From Flavobacterium ustbae (GTDB lineage: Bacteria > Bacteroidota > Bacteroidia > Flavobacteriales > Flavobacteriaceae), in contig NZ_RPOC01000006.1 of assembly GCF_003946915.1 (NCBI RefSeq), positions 124,001 through 188,000 of the forward strand: DNA of 64,000 bases, written 5' to 3'. The notes beneath the pieces are model-generated. The model was given only the letters and a program-made list of their open reading frames with translations, was not told where the DNA came from and made no database searches. Numbering within the stretch: position 1 is the stretch's first letter; every line of letters begins with the position of its first letter. Position numbers and translations under genes: made by a program. Shown here piece by piece: positions 35,175 to 44,313 of this stretch.

Positions 35175-35987
35175 ATGGAAAATTTCTTTCAGGACGTCAT
35201 CAACCATCTCGAAGGTTACTACAATAGCATTGTTGATCTTACGCCAAAATTTATTCTCGCCATTTTGGTCATTCTCATTTCTTGGTTTATCGCAAGCCGT
35301 GTGGGTATTTTTGCAGGAAATCGACTCAAAGCCAGAATGCACGATCGTCTTTTGGCTACATTTATTGCCCGCTTAATCAAATCGGTTTTACTCATCATCG
35401 GGATTCTTATAATGTTCCGTATTATAGGTCTGGAAGGCGTTGCAACAAGCATGTTGGCCGGTGCAGGAATCTCAGCTTTTGTAATTGGTTTTGCGCTTAA
35501 AGATATTGGCGAAAATTTCCTCGCCGGAATTCTCCTTGCCTTCAAACGCCCTTTTAATATTGGTGATATTATCGAAAGCAACGGCGTAAAAGGCGAAGTC
35601 ATTAACCTCAACCTGCGAGACACCGAAATCAAAAGCGATTCTAAAATTATTTATATTCCAAATGCACTTCTTATAAAAAACACACTCATTAATTATAACA
35701 GCGAAGGTTTTCTCCTCCAGACTTTCACAGTCGGATTAGAATATGGTTCTGACTATACACGAGCTATCGAACTCATAAAAGAAGTTCTTGGAAACAGTGA
35801 AGAAGTAACCGATAAAGATCACGAAAACGCCGCCGTAATTACCGATGTCGCCGCTGCTGGTGTCATTCATTTAAATATCAGATATTGGATTAAAACTGGT
35901 CCTTATAACGAAAATTCGGAATGCCGTTCTAAGATTATTGCTGCTGTTTTGAAAAAGCTGAAAGAGAATGAGTTTGTGTTGAAATAG
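35175..35987 (+). CDS. mscS: Small-conductance mechanosensitive channel (MscS family)
   Basis: 270 aa from MENFFQDVINHLEG; the frame is open to 35121 but those codons are repeat DNA. Three membrane helices are present (about 20-40, 63-80, 85-110). TM3 is LAGAGISAFVIGFALKDIGENFLAGILLAFKRPF, the glycine/alanine-packed pore helix, followed by the beta domain FNIGDIIESNGVKGEVINLNLRDTEIKS and IPNALLIKNTLINY. It opens on membrane tension to release solutes during hypo-osmotic shock. Confidence 0.93.
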   Translation: MENFFQDVINHLEGYYNSIVDLTPKFILAILVILISWFIASRVGIFAGNRLKARMHDRLLATFIARLIKSVLLIIGILIMFRIIGLEGVATSMLAGAGISAFVIGFALKDIGENFLAGILLAFKRPFNIGDIIESNGVKGEVINLNLRDTEIKSDSKIIYIPNALLIKNTLINYNSEGFLLQTFTVGLEYGSDYTRAIELIKEVLGNSEEVTDKDHENAAVITDVAAAGVIHLNIRYWIKTGPYNENSECRSKIIAAVLKKLKENEFVLK

Positions 35988-36054
35988 AGGTTCTAAGGTG
36001 CTGAGATGCTAAGCTTCTGAGGTTTTTTTCTTTTTGAAGCTATTTACTTAGTCA

Positions 36055-36162
36055 GTTCGCTATCGCTCGTGTCCAGCTGTCCGCTATATCTTTTGTGTCT
36101 CGTTAAAAAACGAGACACAAAAGGATGCCGCTTCCATCTGGGCTAGGGCACTTGGTTTCATA
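36055..36162 (-). ncRNA. Second structured RNA candidate, Flavo-1-like (tentative)
   Basis: On the minus strand it reads GTGCCCTAGCCCAGATGGAAGCGG, then a long hairpin (arms 36090-36104 and 36109-36123, 15 perfect pairs), then ATATAGCGGACAGCTGG. The opening and closing words match the candidate at 26288-26440 while the internal hairpin differs in sequence, which is what a conserved RNA with a variable stem would show. The function is unknown. Confidence 0.45.
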
Positions 36163-36168
36163 AGATGT

Positions 36169-36411
36169 TTAGTGAAAGATCATTTGATACAATCGTTTCA
36201 AAATTTCAAACAACATAACAATGATTCCAATTCCTGCAATAAGATAAACCCTCCAACTACGCATTTTAGTCATTGAATCCAATTCTAATCCTTCTTCTTC
36301 TAGCTTTTTGGATTCTTTTATATCTCCAATTCTAATCCACCATATTAGAAAAACACAGAATACAATTCCACCAATTACAACAAAAATATTTTCGTCTTGT
36401 ATATATTTCAT
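36169..36411 (-). CDS. Small two-helix membrane protein, unknown
   Basis: 80 aa: membrane segments at about 9-27 (IFVVIGGIVFCVFLIWWIR) and 55-72 (VYLIAGIGIIVMLFEILK) joined by a charged loop KESKKLEEEGLELDSM. No family recognised. It ends a few bases from the RNA candidate at 36055-36162 on the same strand. Confidence 0.55.
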   Translation of the reverse strand: MKYIQDENIFVVIGGIVFCVFLIWWIRIGDIKESKKLEEEGLELDSMTKMRSWRVYLIAGIGIIVMLFEILKRLYQMIFH

Positions 36412-36527
36412 TTATTTGAATATTCTCATTTGTAAAAATAACATTTTATATTTACTTCGTAGAAACAATTAGGCTTTAAAATATAATATTTTTCTTACAT
36501 AAAATATTTTTTTTGATATCTTTACAG

Positions 36528-36666
36528 TCCTAAACACAAAGAATATGATATCAAAAAAGCTTTTGCCCGTGCGGTATGGTGGCAGTATTGGAAACAACTG
36601 CAACGCACTTTGTGGCGTAGGACACCTTAGCTGTACGGGTTCTTTTCCTAAACACAAAGATTATGA
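36528..36666 (+). repeat. Duplicated 5' leader flanking a structured 97-nt segment
   Basis: TCCTAAACACAAAGAATATGA at 36528-36548 is repeated as TCCTAAACACAAAGATTATGA at 36646-36666, where its ATG is the start of the next gene. Between the copies, CCCGT (36567-36571) pairs with ACGGG, closing a region that includes a GCAGUAUUG-GAAA-CAACUGC hairpin with a GNRA tetraloop. A 67-codon frame beginning at the first copy's ATG (36545) overlaps the next gene out of frame. It could be a riboregulator, a leader peptide or an inserted mini-element; I do not recognise it. Confidence 0.5.
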
Positions 36667-36896
36667 GTACCAACACAATTTCAAAACAAACCGAAATCAA
36701 GCTTTTGAATTTTTTCAACGACAGAATCGATCCTGTAGAAATGGCTAAAACACTAAGGCAGGTAAACTTTACAATGGCTTTATGTGTCTTAAGCGAACAT
36801 GAAACATTTCAAAGCGAAATCATCAAATTAAAAGACAGCTTTTACTGGCTCAATGAATTAGCCGAAACTTTAAATCCTTATTTGGAGTTGGAGTAA
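36663..36896 (+). CDS. Conserved-looking 77-aa protein, unknown
   Basis: 77 aa, soluble, helical, acidic: MSTNTISKQTEIKLLNFFND, then MAKTLRQVNFTMALCVLSEHE and SFYWLNELAETLNPYLELE. No family recognised. The start ATG lies within the second copy of the duplicated leader, and a strong terminator follows 14 nt after the stop, so this is a real short transcription unit. Confidence 0.65.
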   Translation: MSTNTISKQTEIKLLNFFNDRIDPVEMAKTLRQVNFTMALCVLSEHETFQSEIIKLKDSFYWLNELAETLNPYLELE

Positions 36897-36910
36897 AAAG
36901 CTTAAAATGA

Positions 36911-36943
36911 AAAACCTCGACTTGAAAATCGAGGTTTTTATTA
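36911..36943 (+). terminator. Terminator of the 77-aa gene
   Basis: AAAACCTCGA (36911-36920) pairs with TCGAGGTTTT (36929-36938), followed by T. Confidence 0.85.
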
Positions 36944-36992
36944 TTTTAAATATTCAAGCATCCGAGACGCTCATACTAGCTAATTATTTTTA

Positions 36993-38618
36993 TTATTCTT
37001 TATTAATTTCATCAACAACGCCATCAATTACATCATTTGCTAATCGCATATCTAATTTAAAAAATTCTCGATTTGATGAAATTCTATAATTTTTTAAAAT
37101 CTCATGAATTTCTTTCTCCGCCTTTTTACAGTCTTTTACTGCCCATTCACGCATAATATAAAAATGGTCAGGAACACTTGTTTTCGATAGCTGTTTAGCT
37201 CTTTCATCCGTTAATTTTGTTGTCAAACCTATTTTGTAGATGTTTCTTTCCATTGTAGTATTTCGCATAATATAAATATAGCCCGCGTTTTCTCCTACAA
37301 ATCTATTCTGATCATTTTTTGAAACAATTAATTCATCAGAATTTGCTATAAAATAACTTTCTGTTGTTGTAACCCATGTTCTTCCTGTAATTTGTTTATT
37401 ATTTTTGTCTGTACCAAATTCATCTGGTTTCAAATCCATCCAGTAGCCACTGCTTTCTACTTTAAACTTATCATCTCTTAAAACAACTCTGTCGAAAGAA
37501 AATTTATTATTACTATTCAATAACCAAAGAGAACGAAATCTTATCTTATATTTTGATTCAATATCTTTGTACTTTCGATTCTTTAGCGGGTTATTTATTA
37601 ATGCTTTTACTTTTGTTTCCCTTTCCTCTTCAATTATATTATCTTCTGAAACATTAAAATAATGCGGAATATACAAACAAGCTTTTGCTAATTCAAATAT
37701 TGAATTATATTCTTCAATATCTCTTACTAATTTACTATAAATTTCTTTATGATCTTCTGTAAGCCATTTGCCTTTTCTCATAAAACCTGTCCTATCGTCA
37801 GTGATAATAGTATAAGAATTTCCTTCGTCTTTAGCTATATATCTTGCGTCAATTTTTTGAGTTTCTAAATCAAATCGGCAGGCTATTAAAGCTTTCCATA
37901 AATTTGGGTCATCATTTAATTTAACTGCTTCCCTTATTCTATTTTCTGCAGGATGAATATTTTCTTTTCCAGGTGTTACTTTTCCTAGGGAGTGATCGAC
38001 AAATTCTTTCGTTACTTTCAAAGTGTCAGTCATTTCTCCAGTTACGAACATAAATGTAATTTCAGAACCTCTACGAACTAACGAAATTCCTGCTATAACA
38101 AACTCCTTACCACTACTTGTCTTAAAGTTAATTTCTTTTATATCAGCTCCTACATTATAATTATAGATCAAATCCTCTTGAAAATTATCTTTTATAAAAT
38201 CAATATTGTATTCAAAATCATTTGAAGTGTAATAATCTATGAAATCAAAAAAAGAAATGAGATAATCTTCTTCCTCAAGTAATTTCCAAGAATTTACAGT
38301 TTTATCAAGATCAAAAAAAGCTTCCATTATGTTGAACATTATTGGCATTTTTCGATGACCAAATGACCAAGAACGGTGATTAAATTCTGTTAAAAAATGT
38401 CTTAGCTCGTGATCAACATATAATCCAATACCATTTAGATTTTGAAGTTCAAGAGTACTAACAGCTTTCTTAAATTTATCCTGTATAATTTTCTTTAAAT
38501 TAGGATTACGAACCATGTCTTTTTCATGTGTTGCTTGTAATTTTTCATAAGCTTCCGTACCCTCTTCTGGTACAAGATCAATTGAGCGCTCTATTTTCCT
38601 TTTAATATGTTCTTTCAT
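36993..38618 (-). CDS. GIY-YIG (T5orf172) domain protein
   Basis: 541 aa. The last 100 residues form a T5orf172-type GIY-YIG domain: GYIYIMRN, NIYKIGLT, DERAKQLSKTSVPDHFYIM, then a helix and NREFFKL. The first 440 residues are not recognised; they contain the blocks LRHFLTEFNHRSWSFGHRKMP and RTWVTTTESYFI and look like a folded soluble protein rather than a linker. GIY-YIG proteins of this type occur in mobile and anti-phage contexts, but nuclease action here is inferred from the domain only. A 112-aa gene lies 72 bp upstream on the same strand. Confidence 0.75.
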   Translation of the reverse strand: MKEHIKRKIERSIDLVPEEGTEAYEKLQATHEKDMVRNPNLKKIIQDKFKKAVSTLELQNLNGIGLYVDHELRHFLTEFNHRSWSFGHRKMPIMFNIMEAFFDLDKTVNSWKLLEEEDYLISFFDFIDYYTSNDFEYNIDFIKDNFQEDLIYNYNVGADIKEINFKTSSGKEFVIAGISLVRRGSEITFMFVTGEMTDTLKVTKEFVDHSLGKVTPGKENIHPAENRIREAVKLNDDPNLWKALIACRFDLETQKIDARYIAKDEGNSYTIITDDRTGFMRKGKWLTEDHKEIYSKLVRDIEEYNSIFELAKACLYIPHYFNVSEDNIIEEERETKVKALINNPLKNRKYKDIESKYKIRFRSLWLLNSNNKFSFDRVVLRDDKFKVESSGYWMDLKPDEFGTDKNNKQITGRTWVTTTESYFIANSDELIVSKNDQNRFVGENAGYIYIMRNTTMERNIYKIGLTTKLTDERAKQLSKTSVPDHFYIMREWAVKDCKKAEKEIHEILKNYRISSNREFFKLDMRLANDVIDGVVDEINKE

Positions 38619-38690
38619 ATTTATGTTTATGTTATAAAATTGAAATCATCCTTGATTATAATTTGTAACAATTAAAATCTAGAGATTTAA

Positions 38691-39029
38691 CTATTTTATT
38701 ATTAAATCATACAAACTAGGATCGTCTGAAAGACATTCCCAAATAACCCCCAATAAACTATCAGAATGACTGTTTGTAATAACAATATGAGTTATGTTAA
38801 ATTTTTCTATTTCAATTAATTCTGAACTAAATACCAACCTTCTCTCTAATCGACCTAATTCATTTAATAATTTAAAGTCATCTAGAGTAAGATTTTTAAA
38901 ATTAATTTTAACATAAAAATCTTGTCCTTCAGATAAACCCAATGTTATATTTACAGAATACTTATGTTTATTCTCTATTAAAATTACATCTGATCTATCC
39001 TCATAAACAATCACGGGCTCTTTTTTCAT
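38691..39029 (-). CDS. 112-aa protein of unknown function
   Basis: 112 aa, alternating strands and helices, no signal peptide: MKKEPVIVYEDRSDVILIENK, then ITLGLSEGQDFYVKINFKNL and SHSDSLLGVIWECLSDDPSLYDLI. No family recognised. Same strand as the GIY-YIG gene 72 bp downstream, so the pair may be transcribed together. Confidence 0.6.
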   Translation of the reverse strand: MKKEPVIVYEDRSDVILIENKHKYSVNITLGLSEGQDFYVKINFKNLTLDDFKLLNELGRLERRLVFSSELIEIEKFNITHIVITNSHSDSLLGVIWECLSDDPSLYDLIIK

Positions 39030-39434
39030 TTCAAATTTATTTTATAAATAGTTAAAGTAATTATCAAATTAGAGAAAAACTTTCAATCATTGCAAGATAT
39101 TAATTTATATTATTTTTATTACTTAATTTAATCAAAGTACAAATCTAACCTGTTTTAGGTCAATTGATCCAAGATTTCATTTACTTGATTAAAATTGAAT
39201 CGTTAAAAATTTGTTCATTAATCCTAACCTGAATTGTGTTAATATATATTTGAAACCTTCATTTAAATCAAATGCGTCTTGATTTTCAACTCATGATTTT
39301 TCTGGCATATGAACTGGCAATTCAAAGTAATATTTAAGATAACAGAAAAGCAATGCTCGTTAAAAATCTCACATTTCCGTAAATTTATCCCCAAAACATT
39401 CCGATTTTAGCACAATCAAAAAATCGCAATCAAA
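39030..39434. other. Gap upstream of anmK
   Basis: About 400 AT-rich bases with no open frame. A TATATTTG -7 box is present at 39245-39252, some 180 bp before the anmK start; otherwise nothing recognisable. Confidence 0.4.
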
Positions 39435-40643
39435 ATGAATAAAAATATAACCGCGCTCTATACTATAGCCCAAAAACAAACTCGAAAAATACTCGGTTTA
39501 ATGTCTGGAACTTCTCTTGACGGACTTGATATTGCGCTTTGTGCTGTTTCTGGTTCTGGCGAAAATACAGACGTCAAAATCTTAGAGTTTGAAACCATTT
39601 CTTATTCGGAAGACATTAAAAACGAAATCAGAAAAGTATTCGCTCAGAAAACAATCGATTTTCAGCATTTCGCTTTATTAAACGAATGGATCGGAATTTT
39701 ACACAGCGGCATGATTAACGATTGTCTTGAAAAATGGAATATTTCGTCAAGCGCAGTTGATTTAATCGCTTCACACGGACAGACGGTTTTACACGCGCCT
39801 AAGTTTTTGCATGGGCAGGAAAAATTTCCAAATGCGACTTTACAAATTGGCGACGGCGATCATATTGCGGTAAAAACGGGAATTATTACACTTTCAGATT
39901 TCAGACAAAAACACGTTGCGGCTGGCGGTGAAGGTGCACCTTTAGCGGTTTATGGCGATTATTTATTATTCGGAAAAAAAGGCGAAAACCGAATCATGCT
40001 CAACATGGGTGGAATCGGGAATTACACCTATCTCCCAGCCTCTCTAAACGCCGAGGAAGTTTTTGTAACCGATACAGGAACAGCAAATACCTTAATTGAT
40101 ATTTATACCAAACATTATTTCCCTGAAAAAAGTTACGATAAAGATGCAGAAATCGCGCAACAGGGAACTGTAAATCAAGATCTTTTAAGCGAACTTAAAA
40201 AAGATGCTTTCTTCCAGAAAAACTTTCCGAAATCGATTGGTCAGGAGTTATTTAATTTCAATTTTGTACAGTCGGCTTTAGTAAAATGCAATTTAGAAAA
40301 CATTTCGGCATCAGATTTGCTGGCGACTTTAACGCGTTTAAGTGCTGAAACGATTGCTGAAGCGATTTATTTCACCATAAAAAACACTCCAATTCCGGCA
40401 GAGGATTTTCATATTTATATGTCGGGAGGCGGAACAAATAATCCATTACTGGTAAAATGGCTAATGGAGTTATTGCCTTGCCAATTTTATACCAGCGACG
40501 ATTTGGGTATTCTAAGCGATGCCAAAGAAGCAGTTTTATTTGCGCTTTTAGCAAACGAAACAGTGGCTGGAGGCAATTACAATTTCGGAAACAGCAAAGG
40601 AATTCCATCGGTAACAATGGGCAAAATTTCGTTTCCAGATTAA
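39435..40643 (+). CDS. anmK: Anhydro-N-acetylmuramic acid kinase
   Basis: 402 aa ASKHA-fold kinase. The N-terminal phosphate loop is LGLMSGTSLDGLDIALC, then SHGQTVLHAP, SDFRQKHVAAGGEGAPL, LNMGGIGNYTYLP, DTGTANTLID and MSGGGTNNPLLVKWL, all AnmK signatures. It opens and phosphorylates 1,6-anhydro-MurNAc to MurNAc-6-phosphate during cell-wall recycling. It leads a run of genes that includes a GHL10 hydrolase, an AmpG-like transporter and a GH3 hexosaminidase. Confidence 0.95.
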   Translation: MNKNITALYTIAQKQTRKILGLMSGTSLDGLDIALCAVSGSGENTDVKILEFETISYSEDIKNEIRKVFAQKTIDFQHFALLNEWIGILHSGMINDCLEKWNISSSAVDLIASHGQTVLHAPKFLHGQEKFPNATLQIGDGDHIAVKTGIITLSDFRQKHVAAGGEGAPLAVYGDYLLFGKKGENRIMLNMGGIGNYTYLPASLNAEEVFVTDTGTANTLIDIYTKHYFPEKSYDKDAEIAQQGTVNQDLLSELKKDAFFQKNFPKSIGQELFNFNFVQSALVKCNLENISASDLLATLTRLSAETIAEAIYFTIKNTPIPAEDFHIYMSGGGTNNPLLVKWLMELLPCQFYTSDDLGILSDAKEAVLFALLANETVAGGNYNFGNSKGIPSVTMGKISFPD

Positions 40644-40649
40644 CTATAA

Positions 40650-40955
40650 AAGTTAGCCACAAATTACACGAATTTTCACGAATTATTTTTTTTGCCACAG
40701 ATTAAAATGATTTTAAGGATTAATCGTTTTAATTTTTCTAATCTGTGGCTAAAAAAATAGCCACCAATTACACGAATGGCACGAATTATTATTTATGCCA
40801 CAGATTAAAGGATTTTTGGGATTAATCATTTTAATCTTTCTAATCTGTGGCTAAAAAAACAGCTCAGAATTACAAGAATTTTTACTAATTATTTTTTAAA
40901 AGAATAATTGGAAACAAAAATTAGTGCAATTAGTGTAATTCGTGGCAAAAACAAA
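40650..40955. repeat. Tandem pair of intergenic hairpin units
   Basis: Two copies of a roughly 110-bp unit: GCCAC(A/C)AATTACACGAAT..CACGAATTATT, TGCCACAGATTAAA, TTTTAAT(C/T)TTTCTAATCTGTGGCTAAAAAA, each able to fold on itself. A third, partial unit ends TGTAATTCGTGGC. This is the clearest tandem example of the repeat families in the window. Confidence 0.8.
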
Positions 40956-40986
40956 CTATTTTTGATTCCTGTTAAAAAACATTGAA

Positions 40987-42558
40987 ATGCATAAAAATCA
41001 GCACATAATATTCTTTCTTTTATTTTCATTTTTCTCTATTTCGATTTCTAATGCGCAGGAAAAAAACATGCATCCTAAAAATGAATTTAGAGGTGTTTGG
41101 ATTGCAACGGTTGTCAATATCGACTGGCCGAAAACGAGCATCGATAATGTAGAGAAAGAAAAAGCAGATTATCTTGAAATTTTAGAAGCATATAAAAAAC
41201 TGAATTACAATGCTGTAATTGTACAAATTAGAAGCGTTGGCGATGCTATTTATCCTTCAGAATTTGCACCTTGGTCACGATTTCTTACTGGAAAAGAAGG
41301 CCTGGCTCCAAACCCTTATTATGATGCTTTGGAATGGATGATTGAACAGGCACACAATAGAGGTTTTGAATTTCATGCTTGGCTGAATCCGTATCGCGCT
41401 ACTTTCGATTTGAATAAAAACCTTTTAAGTCCCAATCACGATCTTTTTAAACATCCAGAATGGATGATTGAATACGGTGGAAAATGGTATTACGATCCTG
41501 CGTTACCAGAAGTTCAGGCACATTTAACCAAAGTCGTTAAAGAAGTAGTTGATAAATATGACATCGATGCGATTCATTTTGATGATTACTTTTATCCTTA
41601 CGCTGTTCCAGGAAAAGTTTTTAATGATAACGCTTCTTATCAAAAATATGGTTCAGGCTTAAGCCGTGCCGACTGGCGACGCGCAAATGTGAGCAACTTT
41701 GTACATTCCATTTCTGTAACGATAAAAGAAAGCAAACCTTGGGTTCAATTCGGAATTAGTCCTTTTGGGGTTTGGCGAAATAAATCTCAAGATCCAAAAG
41801 GTTCAGAAACCCAGTCTACTTCAAATTATGACGATCTTTATGCTGACCCTGTTTTATGGATGGACCAAAAATGGATCGACTATATCATGCCTCAATTGTA
41901 TTGGAGTATGAATAATCCGAGGGCTTCTTATTCTAAATTAGTAAAATGGTGGTCTGAAAACGCTAATGGTACAGCCATTTATATTGGTCACGCTCCTTAT
42001 AAAATTAGAGGCGATGGCGACAAAAGCTGGAATTTTGCAACTGAAATTCCAACACAAGTAGATTTTGCAAGAAGTTTTAAAAATGTATCTGGAAGCGCTT
42101 ACTTTAGTGCCAAGTGGTTCATCGGTAAAAATTTTGACGTGGTACGTTTGCTACAAGAAAACCAGTATAAATATCCTGCGCTTCCTCTGGCTGTTCCAAA
42201 TTTAAGACACGTTATTATTGATACGCCGCAAGTATTGGAATACAACAAAGACAGTATTAAATACAACTTTACATTCAAAAGTCCGCTTAATACAAAGGTT
42301 CGCTATATGGTGGTTTATGGAGGCGAGCATGTTTCGAAAATCGACATTAACGATGCTACAAAAATCATCGAAAAGGTGACGATTAAGGAAGTCGCCGGAA
42401 AAATCAATTTCGCAATAGCGGCCGGAAAACTGAATCTTTACAAAGCGTGCGCTGTAACTTTTATTGATTATTATGCCAACGAAAGTTCGCCAATTGCAAT
42501 AGATCTAAAAAAGCCTTTAAAAACCTATATCCCAGCTCAACCAAATGAAAACAGATAA
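40987..42558 (+). CDS. Secreted family-10-like glycosyl hydrolase (GHL10)
   Basis: 523 aa with a signal peptide (IIFFLLFSFFSISISNAQ). The GHL10 TIM-barrel is complete: FRGVWIATVVNIDWP, YNAVIVQIRSVGDAIYPS, GFEFHAWLNPYRA, DIDAIHFDDYFYPY with acidic pair, VQFGISPFGVWR, MPQLYWSMNNP. A C-terminal beta domain follows from about 410. GHL10 enzymes act on peptidoglycan or related glycans. Its end overlaps the next gene by 14 nt, tying it to the AmpG-like transporter. Confidence 0.88.
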   Translation: MHKNQHIIFFLLFSFFSISISNAQEKNMHPKNEFRGVWIATVVNIDWPKTSIDNVEKEKADYLEILEAYKKLNYNAVIVQIRSVGDAIYPSEFAPWSRFLTGKEGLAPNPYYDALEWMIEQAHNRGFEFHAWLNPYRATFDLNKNLLSPNHDLFKHPEWMIEYGGKWYYDPALPEVQAHLTKVVKEVVDKYDIDAIHFDDYFYPYAVPGKVFNDNASYQKYGSGLSRADWRRANVSNFVHSISVTIKESKPWVQFGISPFGVWRNKSQDPKGSETQSTSNYDDLYADPVLWMDQKWIDYIMPQLYWSMNNPRASYSKLVKWWSENANGTAIYIGHAPYKIRGDGDKSWNFATEIPTQVDFARSFKNVSGSAYFSAKWFIGKNFDVVRLLQENQYKYPALPLAVPNLRHVIIDTPQVLEYNKDSIKYNFTFKSPLNTKVRYMVVYGGEHVSKIDINDATKIIEKVTIKEVAGKINFAIAAGKLNLYKACAVTFIDYYANESSPIAIDLKKPLKTYIPAQPNENR

Positions 42559-43816
42559 TAAACCATGGTTTTGGATTCCGCTTCTTAACTTCGCTTCTGG
42601 ATTGCCTTATGCCATAATTATCTCCGTTTCGGTAATTATGTATAAAAATCTCGGAATTTCTAATGAAGATATTGGCGTTTACACGAGTTTACTTTACTTA
42701 CCATGGGTTATTAAACCGCTTTGGAGTCCGCTTATTGAGTTAATTGGAACTAAACGAAAATGGTTTTTAATGATGCAGTTAATCATTTCCATTTCCTTTC
42801 TATTGGTCGGTTTCACAATTCCGACAAATGGATTTTTCATCATGACGCTTTCGATTTTCTGGGTTGCGGCTTTTGCATCGGCTTCTAATGATATTGCCAG
42901 CGACGGATTTTATTTATTGGTTTTGCCAGAAGACAAACAATCTTTCTTTATCGGTATCAGAAGTACTTTTTACAGGCTTTCTATGCTTGCAGGAAACGGA
43001 CTAGTGGTGCTTTTTGCAGGTTATTTAGAACATAAATTTGGAGATAATACCAAAGCTTGGTCTTACACCATGATTTCTGTAGGTTTATTGATGGCTTTCA
43101 TCACGGCTTACAATTTTATTTTTACACCAAAAAACGAAATTAATACTGTTGCTAATAAAGAAGCCAAACCTTCTCAAGATTTTGGTACAATTTTCATCAG
43201 TTTCTTCAAGAAAAAACAAATCGGATTGATTCTAACTTTTATTCTGATTTTCAGATTAGGAGAATCGCAATTGCTTAAAATGTTAAGTCCATTTTTATTG
43301 GATCCAAAAGCATCTGGCGGAATGGGATTGGATACAGAAGCCGTTGGAATTATTTACGGAACTTGTGGCGTTGCAGCCTTAACCATTGGTGGTATTTTAG
43401 GCGGAATTGCCATTTCGAAACAAGGATTAACGAAATGGATGTTTCCTATGTTTTTGGCTATGCACCTTCCAATTTTAGGATTTATATTATTGGCTTTCTT
43501 TCATCCAACCTCAATTTATTATATTTATGCCGTTGTAATTGTAGAGCAATTCGGTTATGGTTTTGGTTTTACGGCTTTTATGATGTATTTAATTCATGTT
43601 GCCGAAGGAGAATCAAAAACAGCACATTATGCACTGGCAACTGGTTTTATGGCATTAGGAATGATGCTTCCAGGAATGTTGAGCGGTTTTATACAAAAAT
43701 ATTTAGGCTATCAAAACTTCTTTATTTGGGTTTTCTTAGCTACAATTCCAGGTCTTATTTTATCACGTTTTTTAACTTTCCCAAAAGATTTTGGGAAGAA
43801 ATCAGAAGAAGTTTAA
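42545..43816 (+). CDS. ampG: MFS transporter, AmpG-like muropeptide permease
   Basis: 423 aa, 12 membrane segments. WFWIPLLNFASGLPYAIIISV, LGISNEDIGVYTSLLYLPWVIKPLWSP and ASNDIASDGFYLLVLPEDKQ are close to the AmpG/PAT MFS group, which brings GlcNAc-anhydroMurNAc (peptides) into the cytoplasm. Its position, overlapping the GHL10 hydrolase and between anmK and a GH3 hexosaminidase gene, supports the muropeptide role. Confidence 0.87.
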   Translation: MKTDNKPWFWIPLLNFASGLPYAIIISVSVIMYKNLGISNEDIGVYTSLLYLPWVIKPLWSPLIELIGTKRKWFLMMQLIISISFLLVGFTIPTNGFFIMTLSIFWVAAFASASNDIASDGFYLLVLPEDKQSFFIGIRSTFYRLSMLAGNGLVVLFAGYLEHKFGDNTKAWSYTMISVGLLMAFITAYNFIFTPKNEINTVANKEAKPSQDFGTIFISFFKKKQIGLILTFILIFRLGESQLLKMLSPFLLDPKASGGMGLDTEAVGIIYGTCGVAALTIGGILGGIAISKQGLTKWMFPMFLAMHLPILGFILLAFFHPTSIYYIYAVVIVEQFGYGFGFTAFMMYLIHVAEGESKTAHYALATGFMALGMMLPGMLSGFIQKYLGYQNFFIWVFLATIPGLILSRFLTFPKDFGKKSEEV

Positions 43817-43838
43817 ACCCCAAATCAAACTTTAACCT

Positions 43839-44180
43839 ATGGAAATCAATGAAAATTTGCAGAACGAACGAAATCTGAAAGGAGCTGAGTTCGAGAAAAA
43901 TGGAAATCTTGAAAAAGCGATTGAATTGTATGAAGAAAATGTTGCAGAAGGCTTTAAAGGAAATCATCCTTACGATCGATTGGCAACGATCTACAAAAAC
44001 GAAAACGATCTGGATAATGAAATTCGCGTGTTAGAAAAAGCAATTGTGGTTTACGAAATAATTACGATTGAAGACCGATTAGAAGGTTTGCCAAAACTTT
44101 TCCGTTTTAAAAACCGATTAGAAAAGGCTCTTGAAACTAAGAAGCAATTAGCAAAACAGAAAAAAGCGAAATTGAAATAG
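43839..44180 (+). CDS. TPR-like small protein
   Basis: 113 aa, helical, with tetratricopeptide-like pairs: GAEFEKNGNLEKAIELYEENVAEGF and YDRLATIYKNENDLDNEIRVLEKAI. Probably a protein-binding adaptor. It lies 22 nt after the AmpG-like gene on the same strand; function unknown. Confidence 0.7.
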   Translation: MEINENLQNERNLKGAEFEKNGNLEKAIELYEENVAEGFKGNHPYDRLATIYKNENDLDNEIRVLEKAIVVYEIITIEDRLEGLPKLFRFKNRLEKALETKKQLAKQKKAKLK

Positions 44181-44194
44181 ATATACAAGACGAA

Positions 44195-44285
44195 AAATTT
44201 GCGCGCAAAGACGCAAAGGCGCAAAGTTTCTTTCTTAAGTGAAAGTCCAAAATCTTTGCGACTTTGCGACTTTGCGCGATTAAAA
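44195..44285. repeat. Intergenic hairpin (TTTGCGCGCAAAGACGCAAAG)
   Basis: GCGCAAAGACGCAAAGGCGCAAAG is mirrored by CTTTGCGACTTTGCGACTTTGCGC. Same family as the 25.4-kb block. Confidence 0.75.
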
Positions 44286-44313
44286 TTGAGCCAACAGCTT
44301 AAAATAATAAATC

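Noticed and set aside
36545..36748. 67-codon frame beginning at the first leader copy (cysteine-containing peptide)
   Set aside because: It runs out of frame through the 77-aa gene and its composition changes abruptly; kept only as a possibility under the leader finding.
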